The notes below the pieces were generated by a model that was given only the letters and a program-made list of their open reading frames with translations, was not told the origin of the DNA and ran no database searches. A stretch of DNA of 64,000 bases from positions 1-64,000 of the forward strand of contig DASVOS010000005.1 of assembly GCA_036383255.1 (NCBI GenBank), in the 5' to 3' direction. This stretch comes from Gammaproteobacteria bacterium. GTDB lineage: Bacteria; Pseudomonadota; Gammaproteobacteria; Natronospirales; REEB76. Below, piece by piece: positions 19,628 to 28,420 of the stretch (the stretch's first letter is position 1; the number at the start of each line of letters is the position of its first letter). Both the position numbers and the translations under genes were made by a program.

Positions 19628-20520
19628 CCCCTTCGTTTAAGGACCGGGTGCCGGATTACTCCGCCCGCATCGAGAAGGTCCTGGACCTCTGGCTGCCCTC
19701 CGCGGAGAAGATCCCGCAACGTCTGCACTCCGCCATGCGTTACGCCGTGCTGGGCGGCGGCAAGCGCCTGCGTCCGCTCCTCATCTATGCCGCCGGGGAA
19801 GCCCTGGGGATGCCGCCGGAACGGCTGGATGGCCCGGCAGCCGCGGTGGAGATCATCCACGCCTACTCCCTCATCCACGACGACCTGCCGGCCATGGACG
19901 ACGACGCGCTGCGCCGCGGCCGGCCCACCTGCCACATCGCCTACGATGAGGCCACCGCCATCCTCGCCGGGGATGCACTGCAGGTGCTGGCCTTCCAGAT
20001 CCTCGCCGAGGACCCGTCCATGACCGCCTCCCCCGCCGCGCGGGTGGAGATGTTGAAGAGCGTCGCCATCGCCAGCGGCTCCGCCGGCATGGCGGGCGGC
20101 CAGGCCATCGACCTCGCCGCCGCCGGCCGCCAGCTGGATCTCGCCGAGCTCGAACTCATGCATATCCATAAGACCGGCGCGCTGATCCGCGCCAGCGTGC
20201 TGCTCGCCGCCCAGAGCGCAGCGGGACTCGAGGCCGCGAAGCTGGCGGCGCTGGACCGCTACGCCAAGTGCGTGGGCCTCGCGTTCCAGATCCAGGACGA
20301 CATCCTGGACGTGGAGGGCGAGACCTCGACCCTGGGCAAACAGGCGGGCGCCGACTCTGCCCGCAACAAGCCCACCTACCCCAGCATCCTGGGCCTGGAA
20401 CGCTCCAAGCAGCGGGCCACGGAACTCAGGGACGAGGCGGTGCAGGCCCTGGCGCCCCTGGGCGAGGCCGTGGCACCCCTCATCTGGCTCGCGGAATACA
20501 TAGTTTCCCGGGAAAGTTGA
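19624..20520 (+). CDS. ispA: Farnesyl diphosphate synthase (geranyltranstransferase)
   Basis: 298 residues. It condenses isopentenyl and dimethylallyl/geranyl diphosphates to farnesyl diphosphate for ubiquinone and undecaprenyl phosphate. The first aspartate-rich motif is HDDLPAMDDD, with the two-residue insertion typical of bacterial FPP synthases; the second is FQIQDDILD. GGGKRLRP near residue 45 binds diphosphate. Translationally coupled to xseB; dxs follows after 58 bases that contain a short hairpin. Confidence 0.95.
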   Translation: MTPSFKDRVPDYSARIEKVLDLWLPSAEKIPQRLHSAMRYAVLGGGKRLRPLLIYAAGEALGMPPERLDGPAAAVEIIHAYSLIHDDLPAMDDDALRRGRPTCHIAYDEATAILAGDALQVLAFQILAEDPSMTASPAARVEMLKSVAIASGSAGMAGGQAIDLAAAGRQLDLAELELMHIHKTGALIRASVLLAAQSAAGLEAAKLAALDRYAKCVGLAFQIQDDILDVEGETSTLGKQAGADSARNKPTYPSILGLERSKQRATELRDEAVQALAPLGEAVAPLIWLAEYIVSRES

Positions 20521-20530
20521 GCCTTTATAG

Positions 20531-20546
20531 CGGCGTCCAAACGCCG
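20531..20546. other. Small hairpin between ispA and dxs
   Basis: CGGCGT-CCAA-ACGCCG, a perfect 6-bp stem with a 4-base loop. No U-run follows, so it is not a clear terminator; it may be an mRNA processing or stability element inside the operon, or chance. Confidence 0.35.
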
Positions 20547-20578
20547 GATAATAGGCACCTGACCTCCCCGGGCACCCC

Positions 20579-22477
20579 ATGACCCCCATCCCCTCCTCAT
20601 TCCCGCTGCTCGCGCGCGTCGACTCGCCCGCGGACCTGCGCAAGCTGGATGAGCATGAGCTGCAGCAGCTCACCGATGAGCTGCGCGCCTACCTCATCAA
20701 GACCGTGAGCGGCGTGGGTGGGCACTTCGCCGCAGGCCTGGGCGTGGTGGAACTCACCGTGGCCTTGCACTACGTGTTCGACACCCCCCGCGACCGGCTG
20801 GTGTGGGACGTGGGCCACCAGGCCTATCCCCACAAGGTGGTCACGGGCCGGCGCGACGAGCTCGCCACCATCCGCAAGCTCGACGGCCTCGCGCCGTTCC
20901 CGCGCCGCCTCGAGAGCGAGTTCGACACCTTCGGCGTCGGCCACTCCAGCACCAGCATCAGTGCCGCCCTCGGCATGGCCATCGCCGCCCAGCAGAAGGG
21001 CGAGCATGACCGCCACGTGGTGGCGCTCATCGGCGATGGCGCCATGACCGCCGGCATGGCCTTCGAGGCCCTGAACCACGCCGGCAGCCTGAACGCGAAC
21101 CTGCTGGTCGTGCTCAACGACAACGACATGTCCATCTCCGGCAACGTGGGCGCACTGTCGAACTACTTCGCCAAGGTGCTCTCCGGCCAGGTGTACGCGC
21201 ACCTGCGCGAGGGCGGCAAGAAGGCGCTCTCCATCATGCCGCCGGTGAAGGAGTGGGCGCGCCGCTCGGAAGAGCACGTGAAGGGCATGGTGATGCCCGG
21301 CACGCTGTTCGAGGAGCTGGGCTTCAACTACATCGGCCCGGTGGACGGCCACAACCTGCATACCCTGGTGCAGACGCTGCGCAACATGCGCGCGCTCCGG
21401 GGTCCGCAGTTCCTGCATGTGGTCACCCGCAAGGGCAAGGGCTACGAGCCCGCCGAGAAGGACCCCATCAAGTGGCACGGTCCGTCCGCGTTCGATGCCG
21501 CCACCGGTGTCATCAAGGAGAAACCCTCCGCCGGACCCACCTACTCCGAAGTGTTCGGCCAGTGGCTCTGTGACATGGCGGCGCGGGAGCCCAAGCTCAT
21601 CGCCATCACCCCCGCCATGCGCGAGGGTTCCGGCATGGTGGAGTACGCCGAGAAGTTCCCCGATCGCTACTTCGACGTGGGCATCGCCGAGCAGCATGCG
21701 GTGACGCTGGCCGCCGGCATGGCGGTGGAAGGCATGAGGCCCGTGGTGGCCATCTACTCCACCTTCCTGCAGCGCGCCTACGACCAGCTCATCCACGACG
21801 TGGCGCTGCAGAACCTGCCGGTCCTGTTCGCCATCGACCGCGCGGGCCTCGTGGGCCCGGACGGCCCGACCCATGCCGGCAGCTTCGACCTCTCCTACAT
21901 GCGCTGCCTGCCGAACCTGGTGCTGATGGCGCCGGCGGACGAGGACGAATGCCGCCAGATGCTCTACACGGGCATGACGCTGGAACAGCCTTCCGCGGTG
22001 CGCTATCCGCGCGGCCGCGGGCCCGGCGTGAAGCCCGCCGGGAAGATGACCGCGCTGCCGGTGGGCAAGGCGGAGCTGCGCCGCCGCGGCAAGCAGCTGG
22101 CCCTGCTCTCCTTCGGCGCGCTCCTGGAGAACGCGCGTGCCGCCGCCGAGGCGCTGGACGCGACCCTGGTGAACATGCGCTTCGTGAAGCCGCTGGATAC
22201 GGCGCTCCTGCTGGAGCTCGCCGGCAGCCACGAGGGTTTCGTGACCATCGAAGACAACGCGGTGGCCGGCGGCGCCGGTTCCGCGGTGGACGAGTTCCTG
22301 GCGGCAAGCGGCGTGAAGATGCCGCTGCTCAACCTGGGCCTGCCGGACCTGTTCCTGGAGCACGGCTCCCGCGAGGATTGCCTGGCCATGGCGGGCCTGG
22401 ATGCGGAGGGCATCCGCAAGTCGATCGAAGCCTGGGTCGCCAAGAAGATGCCGCGGCAGCGCAAGGCCGCCACCTGA
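20579..22477 (+). CDS. dxs: 1-Deoxy-D-xylulose-5-phosphate synthase
   Basis: 632 residues, full length. The thiamine-diphosphate enzyme joins pyruvate and glyceraldehyde-3-phosphate in the first step of the MEP isoprenoid pathway and also supplies thiamine and pyridoxal synthesis. Visible motifs: [12 protein letters not shown], the ThDP motif [18 protein letters not shown]...LNDN (read in pieces), the transketolase pyrimidine domain with [15 protein letters not shown], and [15 protein letters not shown]. Together with ispA it covers both ends of farnesyl diphosphate synthesis. Confidence 0.97.
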   Translation: MTPIPSSFPLLARVDSPADLRKLDEHELQQLTDELRAYLIKTVSGVGGHFAAGLGVVELTVALHYVFDTPRDRLVWDVGHQAYPHKVVTGRRDELATIRKLDGLAPFPRRLESEFDTFGVGHSSTSISAALGMAIAAQQKGEHDRHVVALIGDGAMTAGMAFEALNHAGSLNANLLVVLNDNDMSISGNVGALSNYFAKVLSGQVYAHLREGGKKALSIMPPVKEWARRSEEHVKGMVMPGTLFEELGFNYIGPVDGHNLHTLVQTLRNMRALRGPQFLHVVTRKGKGYEPAEKDPIKWHGPSAFDAATGVIKEKPSAGPTYSEVFGQWLCDMAAREPKLIAITPAMREGSGMVEYAEKFPDRYFDVGIAEQHAVTLAAGMAVEGMRPVVAIYSTFLQRAYDQLIHDVALQNLPVLFAIDRAGLVGPDGPTHAGSFDLSYMRCLPNLVLMAPADEDECRQMLYTGMTLEQPSAVRYPRGRGPGVKPAGKMTALPVGKAELRRRGKQLALLSFGALLENARAAAEALDATLVNMRFVKPLDTALLLELAGSHEGFVTIEDNAVAGGAGSAVDEFLAASGVKMPLLNLGLPDLFLEHGSREDCLAMAGLDAEGIRKSIEAWVAKKMPRQRKAAT

Positions 22478-22479
22478 TT

Positions 22480-22692
22480 TCAGTGCTTGCGGTGGAGCGC
22501 GCTGCCCTTGTGCATCGCCACGTGGTCGGTCTTGTCGCTCTTGATCTCGTACTGCGGGTCGTCGCGGCTCGCGTGATGGGTGTGACCCTTGTAGTCCGTG
22601 TCCCGGGTGTGGACCTTCACGATCTTGCCGCTGACGTGGCCCGCTTCCGAGTTCCAGCTCACGTGGTCGCCCACCTTGAACCTTGTGGTCAT
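22480..22692 (-). CDS. DUF2945 (HVA1/TUDOR-like) small protein
   Basis: 70 residues from the ATG at 22692, which has a strong GGAGGT seven bases upstream (a GTG nine bases earlier overlaps that site and is rejected). The sequence [18 protein letters not shown] and [20 protein letters not shown] is characteristic of DUF2945, also called HVA1 TUDOR, found in bacteria and fungi. No enzyme function is known; the fold suggests binding. Convergent with dxs, two bases apart. The divergent 320-base gap to folE2 holds a hairpin repeat. Confidence 0.88.
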   Translation of the reverse strand: MTTRFKVGDHVSWNSEAGHVSGKIVKVHTRDTDYKGHTHHASRDDPQYEIKSDKTDHVAMHKGSALHRKH

Positions 22693-22855
22693 GCTGCTCA
22701 CCTCCTTCCTTCGACCCTAGGCCGCGCACCGCGCGGGGTCAAAGCTTGACGACATAGGGCTTATGTCGCAGGACCGAAATCGGGTGGAAATCGTCGCAGC
22801 GGAGTAGTATCCTAGTAAATCACTCAGGTATGTGCGACCGCCTAACCCGCCAAAC

Positions 22856-22969
22856 GAAACGAGGGATTTTGGCCTCCGGCGCGGCGAGCAGGAGGGAGCG
22901 TACTCTTAGCGTACGTGACCGACTGCGAGTCCGAAGCGCAACGACGCCAGAGAGCAAAAGACCCGTTTC
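22856..22969. repeat. Large imperfect hairpin repeat, copy 1
   Basis: Outer arms pair from GAAACG to CGTTTC; the arm GGATTTTGGCCTCCGGCG pairs with CGCCAGAGAGCAAAAGACC. At the tip lies GGAGCGTACTC...GTACGTGA. The same tip occurs at 30872-31002 and 60940-61076. This copy sits between the divergent DUF2945 and folE2 genes; the rest of the gap (22693-22855 and 22970-23012) shows no further feature I can name. Confidence 0.8.
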
Positions 22970-23012
22970 AGGTGTAAGAAGACAAAATTCAGCGTGTCCG
23001 TGGAGAATGTGA

Positions 23013-23843
23013 ATGAACGTCCCCAGCCAGCCTGCGAAGAAAGCCAGCGTGACCCACATCGAGGACGTGCAGTCCAGCGCCGACACGCGTCGCATCCCCA
23101 TCAACAAGGTGGGCATCAAGGACATCCGCCACCCGATCCGCATCAAGGAGCGCAGCGGCGGCGAGCAGCATACGGTCGCCAACTTCAGCATGTACGTGCA
23201 TCTGCCCCAGGATTTCAAGGGCACCCACATGTCCCGCTTCGTGGAGATCCTCAACAACTACGAGCGCGAGATCACCGTGGACAGCTTCAAGGAGATGCTC
23301 ACGGACATGACCGAGCGCCTGGAGTCGGGTGAGGGTCACATCGCCATGACCTTCCCCTACTTCATCAACAAGAAGGCGCCGGTCTCCGGCGTGCAGAGCC
23401 TCCTGGACTACGAGGTCAGCTTCATCGGGGAACGCAAGGACGGCGAGAACTGCATGCGCATCAAGGTGGTGGTGCCGGTCACGAGCCTCTGTCCCTGCTC
23501 CAAGAAGATCTCAGCCTACGGCGCCCACAACCAGCGCTCCCACGTCACCGTGAGCTGCAAGGCCAAGGGCTTCATCTGGATCGAGGAGATCATCGACATC
23601 GTAGAGAAGGAGGCCTCCTGCGAGCTCTATGGGCTCCTGAAGCGCCCCGACGAGAAGTACGTGACCGAGCGCGCCTACGACAACCCGAAGTTCGTGGAGG
23701 ACATGGTCCGGGACATCGCGGTGAAGTTCAACGCGGACGACCGCATCCGCGCCTACGTGGTGGAGTCCGAGAACTTCGAGTCCATCCACAACCATTCCGC
23801 GTACGCGATGGTCGAAAAAGACAAGGACTCGGTGTCCGCATAA
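23013..23843 (+). CDS. folE2: GTP cyclohydrolase FolE2 (type IB)
   Basis: 276 residues of the COG1469 family. It turns GTP into 7,8-dihydroneopterin triphosphate for folate and related pterins, replacing zinc-dependent FolE and able to use other metals. Recognised by [11 protein letters not shown] with the metal-binding cysteine, HNQRSHVTV, and the C-terminal [10 protein letters not shown]. Such genes are often Zur-controlled when FolE is also present, but I find no Zur-like palindrome upstream; a large hairpin repeat lies there instead. A strong terminator follows. Confidence 0.95.
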   Translation: MNVPSQPAKKASVTHIEDVQSSADTRRIPINKVGIKDIRHPIRIKERSGGEQHTVANFSMYVHLPQDFKGTHMSRFVEILNNYEREITVDSFKEMLTDMTERLESGEGHIAMTFPYFINKKAPVSGVQSLLDYEVSFIGERKDGENCMRIKVVVPVTSLCPCSKKISAYGAHNQRSHVTVSCKAKGFIWIEEIIDIVEKEASCELYGLLKRPDEKYVTERAYDNPKFVEDMVRDIAVKFNADDRIRAYVVESENFESIHNHSAYAMVEKDKDSVSA

Positions 23844-23870
23844 GTCACTTCGACATATGTCCACAACGAA

Positions 23871-23898
23871 GGCCGCACATTGTGCGGCCTTTTGCTTT
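23871..23898 (+). terminator. Terminator of folE2
   Basis: GGCCGCACA / TGTGCGGCC inverted repeat directly followed by TTTTGCTTTT, 27 bases after the folE2 stop. Confidence 0.9.
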
Positions 23899-23936
23899 TA
23901 TACCGAACCGTCTTGCATCAGTGACGAGACGTTTAC

Positions 23937-24074
23937 TTGCATCCGGTGAATGCTGTGCTATACCCAACAGCTGTCACCAAACGGAACCAAGGATCTGGTT
24001 CGCACAGAACAGGTGACAAGGATGCCGGCTCCGGCCGGCTTTCATAATTCTACTTAACCCAATCGGGGGTCTAC
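23937..24074 (+). promoter_or_regulatory. Promoter and structured leader of the secreted HEATET-motif protein gene
   Basis: TTGCAT (23937-23942) lies 15 bases before CTATAC (23958-23963). The leader then has stem I, GTCACC pairing with GGTGAC about 45 bases later and enclosing an inner GAACCA/TGGTTC hairpin, followed six bases later by stem II, GCCGG/CCGGC. It ends in CGGGGGTCTAC before the ATG. The same layout precedes the S53 peptidase gene at 25419. Confidence 0.6.
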
Positions 24075-25094
24075 ATGAAGACCAGTGTCGTTCTCTGGGC
24101 GTCGCTCGCGACTGCCTTGTCTGCTACTGCGATATCCGCCACGGCCGCACCTCGGGCCGGCTCCATGGTCGGCAATCCCGCCGGCAACGTCCGCATCCTC
24201 GAACGCGGCCAGCGGCCAGTGGTGATCCACCCGACGGTGGATGGCATCAAGATGCAGCGCGAGGAAGCCCGTGCCACCCAGAAGGCCAGACCGCGCAAGT
24301 CCGTCAACCTCACCTACCACGGTGGCGTGGGCGGCATCGGCGTCGAGACTTCTCCCAAGCTCTATCTGGTGTTCTACGGCTCCCAGTGGACCAACAACGA
24401 TCCGAGCGGTGAGGCGAGCCTGCTGCAGTCCTTCTTCAGCGTGGTGGGCGGCAGCTCCTGGGCCAACTCCGTCACCCAGTACTGCCAGGGCGTCCCCAGC
24501 GGCACCACCTTCTGCAACGGCGCTGGCCAAGCGGCGGGCAATCCGTCGGGCATCCTGCAGGGCGTGTGGTTCGATTCGGGTTCTGCGGCCCCCAGCCGCC
24601 CGAGCCAGTCGCAGCTCGCCGCTGAGGCGGTGCGTGCCGCCCAGCACTTCGGCAACACCGCCGCGGGCAGCAACAACAGCACCCAGTACGTGATCGCCAC
24701 CGCCACCGGCAACAGCGCCAGCGGCTTCGGCACCCAGTACTGCGCCTGGCACAGCTCAACGAGCTCCAGCTACGGCAACGTGGCTTACACGAACCTGCCG
24801 TACATCACGGATGCGGGCTCGAGCTGCGGCGCCAACTTCAACGGACTGGGTCCGAAGGCCGGCGTCACCATGGTGTCGGGCCATGAGGCGACCGAGACCA
24901 TGACCGACCAGTTCCCGAACGGCGGCTGGCTCGACGGCAGCGGCGCGGAGAACGCCGACAAGTGCGCCTGGATCTCCTCGGGCCAGGGAGCTTCCGCGAA
25001 CGTGAGCTTCCCCGGCGGCGGCAGCTATCCGGTGCAGTCGCTGTGGAGCAATGCGTTCAATAACGGCGCGGGTGGCTGCGTCCTGTCGTATTGA
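24075..25094 (+). CDS. Secreted protein with zincin-like HEATET motif (putative peptidase)
   Basis: 339 residues with a Sec signal peptide (about 1-25, ending SATAA). A likely pro-region (26-75) precedes a domain with LTYHGG and LVFYGSQW. Near the C-terminus is SGHEATETMTDQFPNGGW, then SGAENADKCAW; this HExxxE-type motif followed by a conserved Trp/Asp-rich patch resembles secreted zinc-peptidase-like and EXORDIUM-like bacterial proteins. Four or more cysteines suggest disulfides. Its leader and terminator are near copies of those of the S53 peptidase gene that follows, so both exoproteins are probably co-regulated. Catalysis is not proven. Confidence 0.75.
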   Translation: MKTSVVLWASLATALSATAISATAAPRAGSMVGNPAGNVRILERGQRPVVIHPTVDGIKMQREEARATQKARPRKSVNLTYHGGVGGIGVETSPKLYLVFYGSQWTNNDPSGEASLLQSFFSVVGGSSWANSVTQYCQGVPSGTTFCNGAGQAAGNPSGILQGVWFDSGSAAPSRPSQSQLAAEAVRAAQHFGNTAAGSNNSTQYVIATATGNSASGFGTQYCAWHSSTSSSYGNVAYTNLPYITDAGSSCGANFNGLGPKAGVTMVSGHEATETMTDQFPNGGWLDGSGAENADKCAWISSGQGASANVSFPGGGSYPVQSLWSNAFNNGAGGCVLSY

Positions 25095-25127
25095 TGACTG
25101 GATAACCAGAGTCCCAGGGGTTTTTGG

Positions 25128-25159
25128 GCCGGAGGCGGCGACGCCTCCGGCCTTTTTAT
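25128..25159 (+). terminator. Terminator of the HEATET-motif protein gene
   Basis: Perfect 10-bp stem GCCGGAGGCG / CGCCTCCGGC with GCGA loop and CTTTTTAT tail. Between here and 25297 I see only AT-rich sequence with no gene. Confidence 0.95.
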
Positions 25160-25297
25160 CTGCATATGCACAGGCATGGACGGTTGCTGTTCGCCAAGAA
25201 ACTTCCATCGGCTGATATAAAAGAGCCGCACATCATGCGGATTTTCACGCTTCCACGAAATTTACTTCATCGGCTCGCTTTTAGCGGCCACACAAGC

Positions 25298-25418
25298 TTG
25301 CAAGCCTTGAATCCTATGCTATATCCCTTAGCGGTCACCGCAGGCAAACAACAACAAGGTGACAACGAGCCGGATATAACGCCGGCGCTACACAATCCAT
25401 CACCCACTCGGGGGTTAC
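25298..25418 (+). promoter_or_regulatory. Promoter and structured leader of the S53 peptidase gene
   Basis: TTGCAA (25298-25303) and CTATAT (25319-25324) have the same 15-base spacing as in the leader at 23937. Then stem I GTCACC...GGTGAC, a 5-base spacer, stem II GCCGG...CCGGC, and CGGGGGTTAC before ATGAAGAC. Loop sequences differ from the first copy while stems are kept. Confidence 0.6.
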
Positions 25419-27032
25419 ATGAAGACGTCGAAACTGCTGTTGCAGGCAGCGATCACCGCTGCCGTATCCGTTCCTGCGCTCTCTTCCGCCGCCAGCCTGG
25501 CTCATCAGGAACGGGGCATGGTGGCGAACAACGTGCCGGCCATCGTCGCCAAGTCGCACCTCGTCGGCCGTCACAACCCGGCGGGCAACCTTTCGCTCAT
25601 CGTGAGCCTCAAGCTGCACAACACCGGCCAGCTGGAGAGCTTCCTGCGCGACGTGCAGGACCCCTACAGCCCCAACTACCACCACTTCCTCACGCCGCAG
25701 ACGTTCACCGAGCAGTACGGCCCGACCCGTGACGAGGTCGCCGCCGTCAGCGAGTTCCTGAGCCGCAACGGCATCCGTGTCACGGACGTGTCCGAGAATC
25801 GCATGCTGATCCACGCCCAGGGCCAGGTCGCCGCGGTGGAACGCGCCATGGGCGTGACCATCAACGACTACAGCTACGGCGTGCGCCGCTTCTTCGCGGC
25901 GTCCTCCAACCCGCGCCTGCCGGCGGAGGTCGCTTCCTCCGTGCGGTCGGTGATGGGCCTCAGCAACTCCGACGTGATGCGCCCGCACCTGGTGATGTCG
26001 CCCAACGGCAAGCCGGGCGGCGGCGGGACCCCGGCGGGCTTCTCGCCCAACCAGATCGCCACCGCCTACAACTGGCCCTCGGTGACCAGCACCGCCAACG
26101 GCGCCGGTGTGAAGATCGCGGTGGCCACGGCATTCACCTACAAGAGCTCGGACCTCACGAGTTTCTGGAGCCAGTACGGCCTGCCGAGCCACAGCGTGAC
26201 CGCGATCGCGGTGGACGGCACCACACGCAAGACCGACGTGGAGACCACCCTGGACATCCAGCGCAGCGCCGCCATGGCGCCGGGCGCCGCGATCCTGGTG
26301 TACGAGGCCGCCAACGCCCAGCTCACCACCTTCACGGACTGCTACAACAAGGTGGTGACGGACAACCAGGCGGATGTGATGACCACCAGCTGGGGCCTGG
26401 ATGAGAACAGCACCCCGGTGTCCAGCATGCAGGCGGATGACGCGATCTTCGCCCAGGCCTCGGCCCAGGGCATCGCGCTGTTCGCCGCGGCGGGCGACAA
26501 CGGCGCCTCCGACGGCACCAGCGACTCCGACAATGCCGACTTCCCGGCCTCGGACCCGCACGTGACCGCCGCGGGCGGCACGCACCTGGTGCTGGCCAGC
26601 AACGGCAGCATCTCCAGCGAGACGGTGTGGAGCGGCAGCGGCGGCGCGGACAGCGTGCAGTTCGGCCAGCAGTCCTGGCAGGCGGTGCGCAACGTGCCGC
26701 AGAACGGCCATCGCGTGAGCTCGGACCTGTCCATGGACGCCGACCCCAACACCGGCTACTCGGTGCTGAGCGGCGGCCGCTGGGCAGTGTACGGCGGCAC
26801 CAGCTTCGTGGCGCCGGAACTCGCGGGCCTGTTCGCGGTGCGGGTGGGCCAGGTGGGCCGCCTGGGCCAGGTGAACGCGCTGATCTACGCGAACGCCGGC
26901 ACGAGCAACTACTCGACCGACTTCCACGACATCACCTCGGGCAGCAACGGCTTCAGCGCCGCGGCCTTCTGGGACTATCCCACGGGCTGGGGCACGCCGA
27001 ATGCGTCGAGCCTGATCTCGCACATCAACTAA
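25419..27032 (+). CDS. Secreted S53-family serine-carboxyl peptidase (sedolisin/pseudomonalisin type)
   Basis: 537 residues: signal peptide (about 1-25), a pro-domain of the Pro-kumamolisin activation type (about 45-190) that ends before a glycine-rich linker (198-206), then the catalytic domain. The sedolisin residues are present: Glu275 and Asp279 (DVETTLD), Asp360 (AAAGDNG) for the oxyanion hole, and nucleophile Ser462 in GGTSFVAP. The C-terminal calcium site is DFHDITSGSNG. Such enzymes are self-activating acid endopeptidases. The leader and terminator are near copies of those of the preceding exoprotein gene, suggesting a shared secretion programme. Confidence 0.95.
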   Translation: MKTSKLLLQAAITAAVSVPALSSAASLAHQERGMVANNVPAIVAKSHLVGRHNPAGNLSLIVSLKLHNTGQLESFLRDVQDPYSPNYHHFLTPQTFTEQYGPTRDEVAAVSEFLSRNGIRVTDVSENRMLIHAQGQVAAVERAMGVTINDYSYGVRRFFAASSNPRLPAEVASSVRSVMGLSNSDVMRPHLVMSPNGKPGGGGTPAGFSPNQIATAYNWPSVTSTANGAGVKIAVATAFTYKSSDLTSFWSQYGLPSHSVTAIAVDGTTRKTDVETTLDIQRSAAMAPGAAILVYEAANAQLTTFTDCYNKVVTDNQADVMTTSWGLDENSTPVSSMQADDAIFAQASAQGIALFAAAGDNGASDGTSDSDNADFPASDPHVTAAGGTHLVLASNGSISSETVWSGSGGADSVQFGQQSWQAVRNVPQNGHRVSSDLSMDADPNTGYSVLSGGRWAVYGGTSFVAPELAGLFAVRVGQVGRLGQVNALIYANAGTSNYSTDFHDITSGSNGFSAAAFWDYPTGWGTPNASSLISHIN

Positions 27033-27055
27033 ATAGAAGATTTTGAGAAAACTGA

Positions 27056-27090
27056 GGCCGGAGGTGGCGACACCTCCGGCCTTTTATTTA
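27056..27090 (+). terminator. Terminator of the S53 peptidase gene
   Basis: 11-bp stem GGCCGGAGGTG / CACCTCCGGCC, GCGA loop, TTTTATTTA tail. It differs from the terminator at 25128 by a T-A for C-G pair exchange in the stem, keeping the pairing. Overlaps the 3' end of the convergent kinase gene. Confidence 0.93.
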
Positions 27091-28355
27091 GGCCGCTCAC
27101 TGCGGGTGAGGCGCTCGATCATCCCGCGCATGAACATCTTGTGGAAGCGCAGCTGGCAGGACATGGTGAGCTGCTCCAGCAGGGTGGCGCTCACCTTCAG
27201 CACCGAGCAGGCGCTCTTGGCCACGATCGCGGAAGTGCTCTTCTTGCCGCCCATGGCGGCGGCCTCGCCGAAGCAGTCACCCTCGTGCAGGCGGCCCACG
27301 GCCTTGTTCTGGCGGCGCACCTCCGCCTCGCCGGATACCACCAGCAGGAAGGCATCGTCCATGTCTCCTTCCACCAGGATGGACTCGTCCATGCCGTAGC
27401 TGTGCCAGCGGCCGGCCTGGAGGATCTCGAAGATCTCGGGATAGGTGAAGTCCTTGAAGAACGGCAGGCGGCGCAGCATGGAGAAACGCTCCTGCTCCGC
27501 CATCTCCTGGTCCAGCTGGTCTAGCTTGCGCACCGCCTGGGAGAGCGCGGTCGCGAACTCGATGCCGCTCTGGTAGCGCTTGGCGGGGTCCTTGGAGATG
27601 GCCTTGGAGACCACCTCCTCCAGCACCGTCGGCACGTCGGGACGCAGGCGATGCAGCGGCGGCGGCGTGGCGTAGATGATCTGGTGCACGAGCTTGGACA
27701 GGTTGTCCCCGTAGTAGGGGCGCTTGCCCGAGAGCAGCTCGTACATGACCACGCCGAGTGAGTAGAGGTCGGTCTGCACCGAGGCCGGCGCGTGGCGCAT
27801 CTGTTCCGGGGCCATGTAGCTCGGGGAGCCGACGAGGCCCTTGACCTGGGCCTCCTCGTTGCCGGCCATCTGGGCCACGCCGAAGTCCACGATGCGTACG
27901 TCGCCCTCGACCGTGAACATGATGTTGCCGGGCTTGATGTCGCGGTGGATGAGGCCGTTGCGGTGGGCATAGTCCAGCGCCTTGGCGCACTTGAACACCA
28001 CTTCCACCACCTTGCGCACCGGCAGCAGGTTCTCGATGCGGCAGAAGGTGGTGAGCGGCTTGGCGCCGCGCACATACTCCATGACCACGAAGCAGTGGCC
28101 GGCGTCCTCGCCCGCGTCGTAGATGGGCAGGATGTTGGGGTGCTGCATCTTGCCGACGAGGTAAGCCTCGTTGAAGAACAGCTTGCGCCGGGTGCGGGCA
28201 TCCGCCTCCGGCACGTTCTCGTCCAGGCTGTAGAGCTTGAGGGCCACGTCCTTGCCCAGGAACGAGTCGTGGCACAGGTACACCGTGCCGGTGGTGCCCC
28301 GGCCGAGTTCCTGCGTGACCACGAATTTCCCGAGCTTGGCGGGTATCGCCCCCAT
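27084..28355 (-). CDS. Ser/Thr protein kinase fused to a cyclic-nucleotide-binding-like domain
   Basis: 423 residues, cytosolic (no membrane segment). The Hanks-type kinase domain (about 10-270) is complete: glycine loop GRGTTGTV (18-25), Lys40, Glu64, HRDIKPGN with Asp139 and Asn144, DFG at 157-159 and MAPEQ. A C-terminal CNB domain (about 295-410) follows. Its phosphate-binding cassette reads FGEAAAMGGKKSTSA, lacking the arginine that binds cyclic-nucleotide phosphate, so the ligand is unclear. Upstream lies pgpA on the same strand, 65 bases away. Substrate and partner phosphatase are not evident. Confidence 0.9.
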   Translation of the reverse strand: MGAIPAKLGKFVVTQELGRGTTGTVYLCHDSFLGKDVALKLYSLDENVPEADARTRRKLFFNEAYLVGKMQHPNILPIYDAGEDAGHCFVVMEYVRGAKPLTTFCRIENLLPVRKVVEVVFKCAKALDYAHRNGLIHRDIKPGNIMFTVEGDVRIVDFGVAQMAGNEEAQVKGLVGSPSYMAPEQMRHAPASVQTDLYSLGVVMYELLSGKRPYYGDNLSKLVHQIIYATPPPLHRLRPDVPTVLEEVVSKAISKDPAKRYQSGIEFATALSQAVRKLDQLDQEMAEQERFSMLRRLPFFKDFTYPEIFEILQAGRWHSYGMDESILVEGDMDDAFLLVVSGEAEVRRQNKAVGRLHEGDCFGEAAAMGGKKSTSAIVAKSACSVLKVSATLLEQLTMSCQLRFHKMFMRGMIERLTRSERPK

Positions 28356-28420
28356 CCCTAGTTCCCTTTTGTCAGTTCCACCAGTGTTGCAGACCGGCGC
28401 CCGCCGCGTCCAGCGGGGAC

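Noticed and set aside
20597-22729. 710-codon minus-strand open frame
   Set aside because: Antisense of dxs; no ribosome-binding site or recognisable domain, and it would swallow the DUF2945 gene.
23970-24070. c-di-GMP-I riboswitch upstream of the secreted protein genes
   Set aside because: Some short pieces (GGCAAAC, GTGAC) look similar, but the paired GNRA loop/receptor and conserved core are absent in both leaders.
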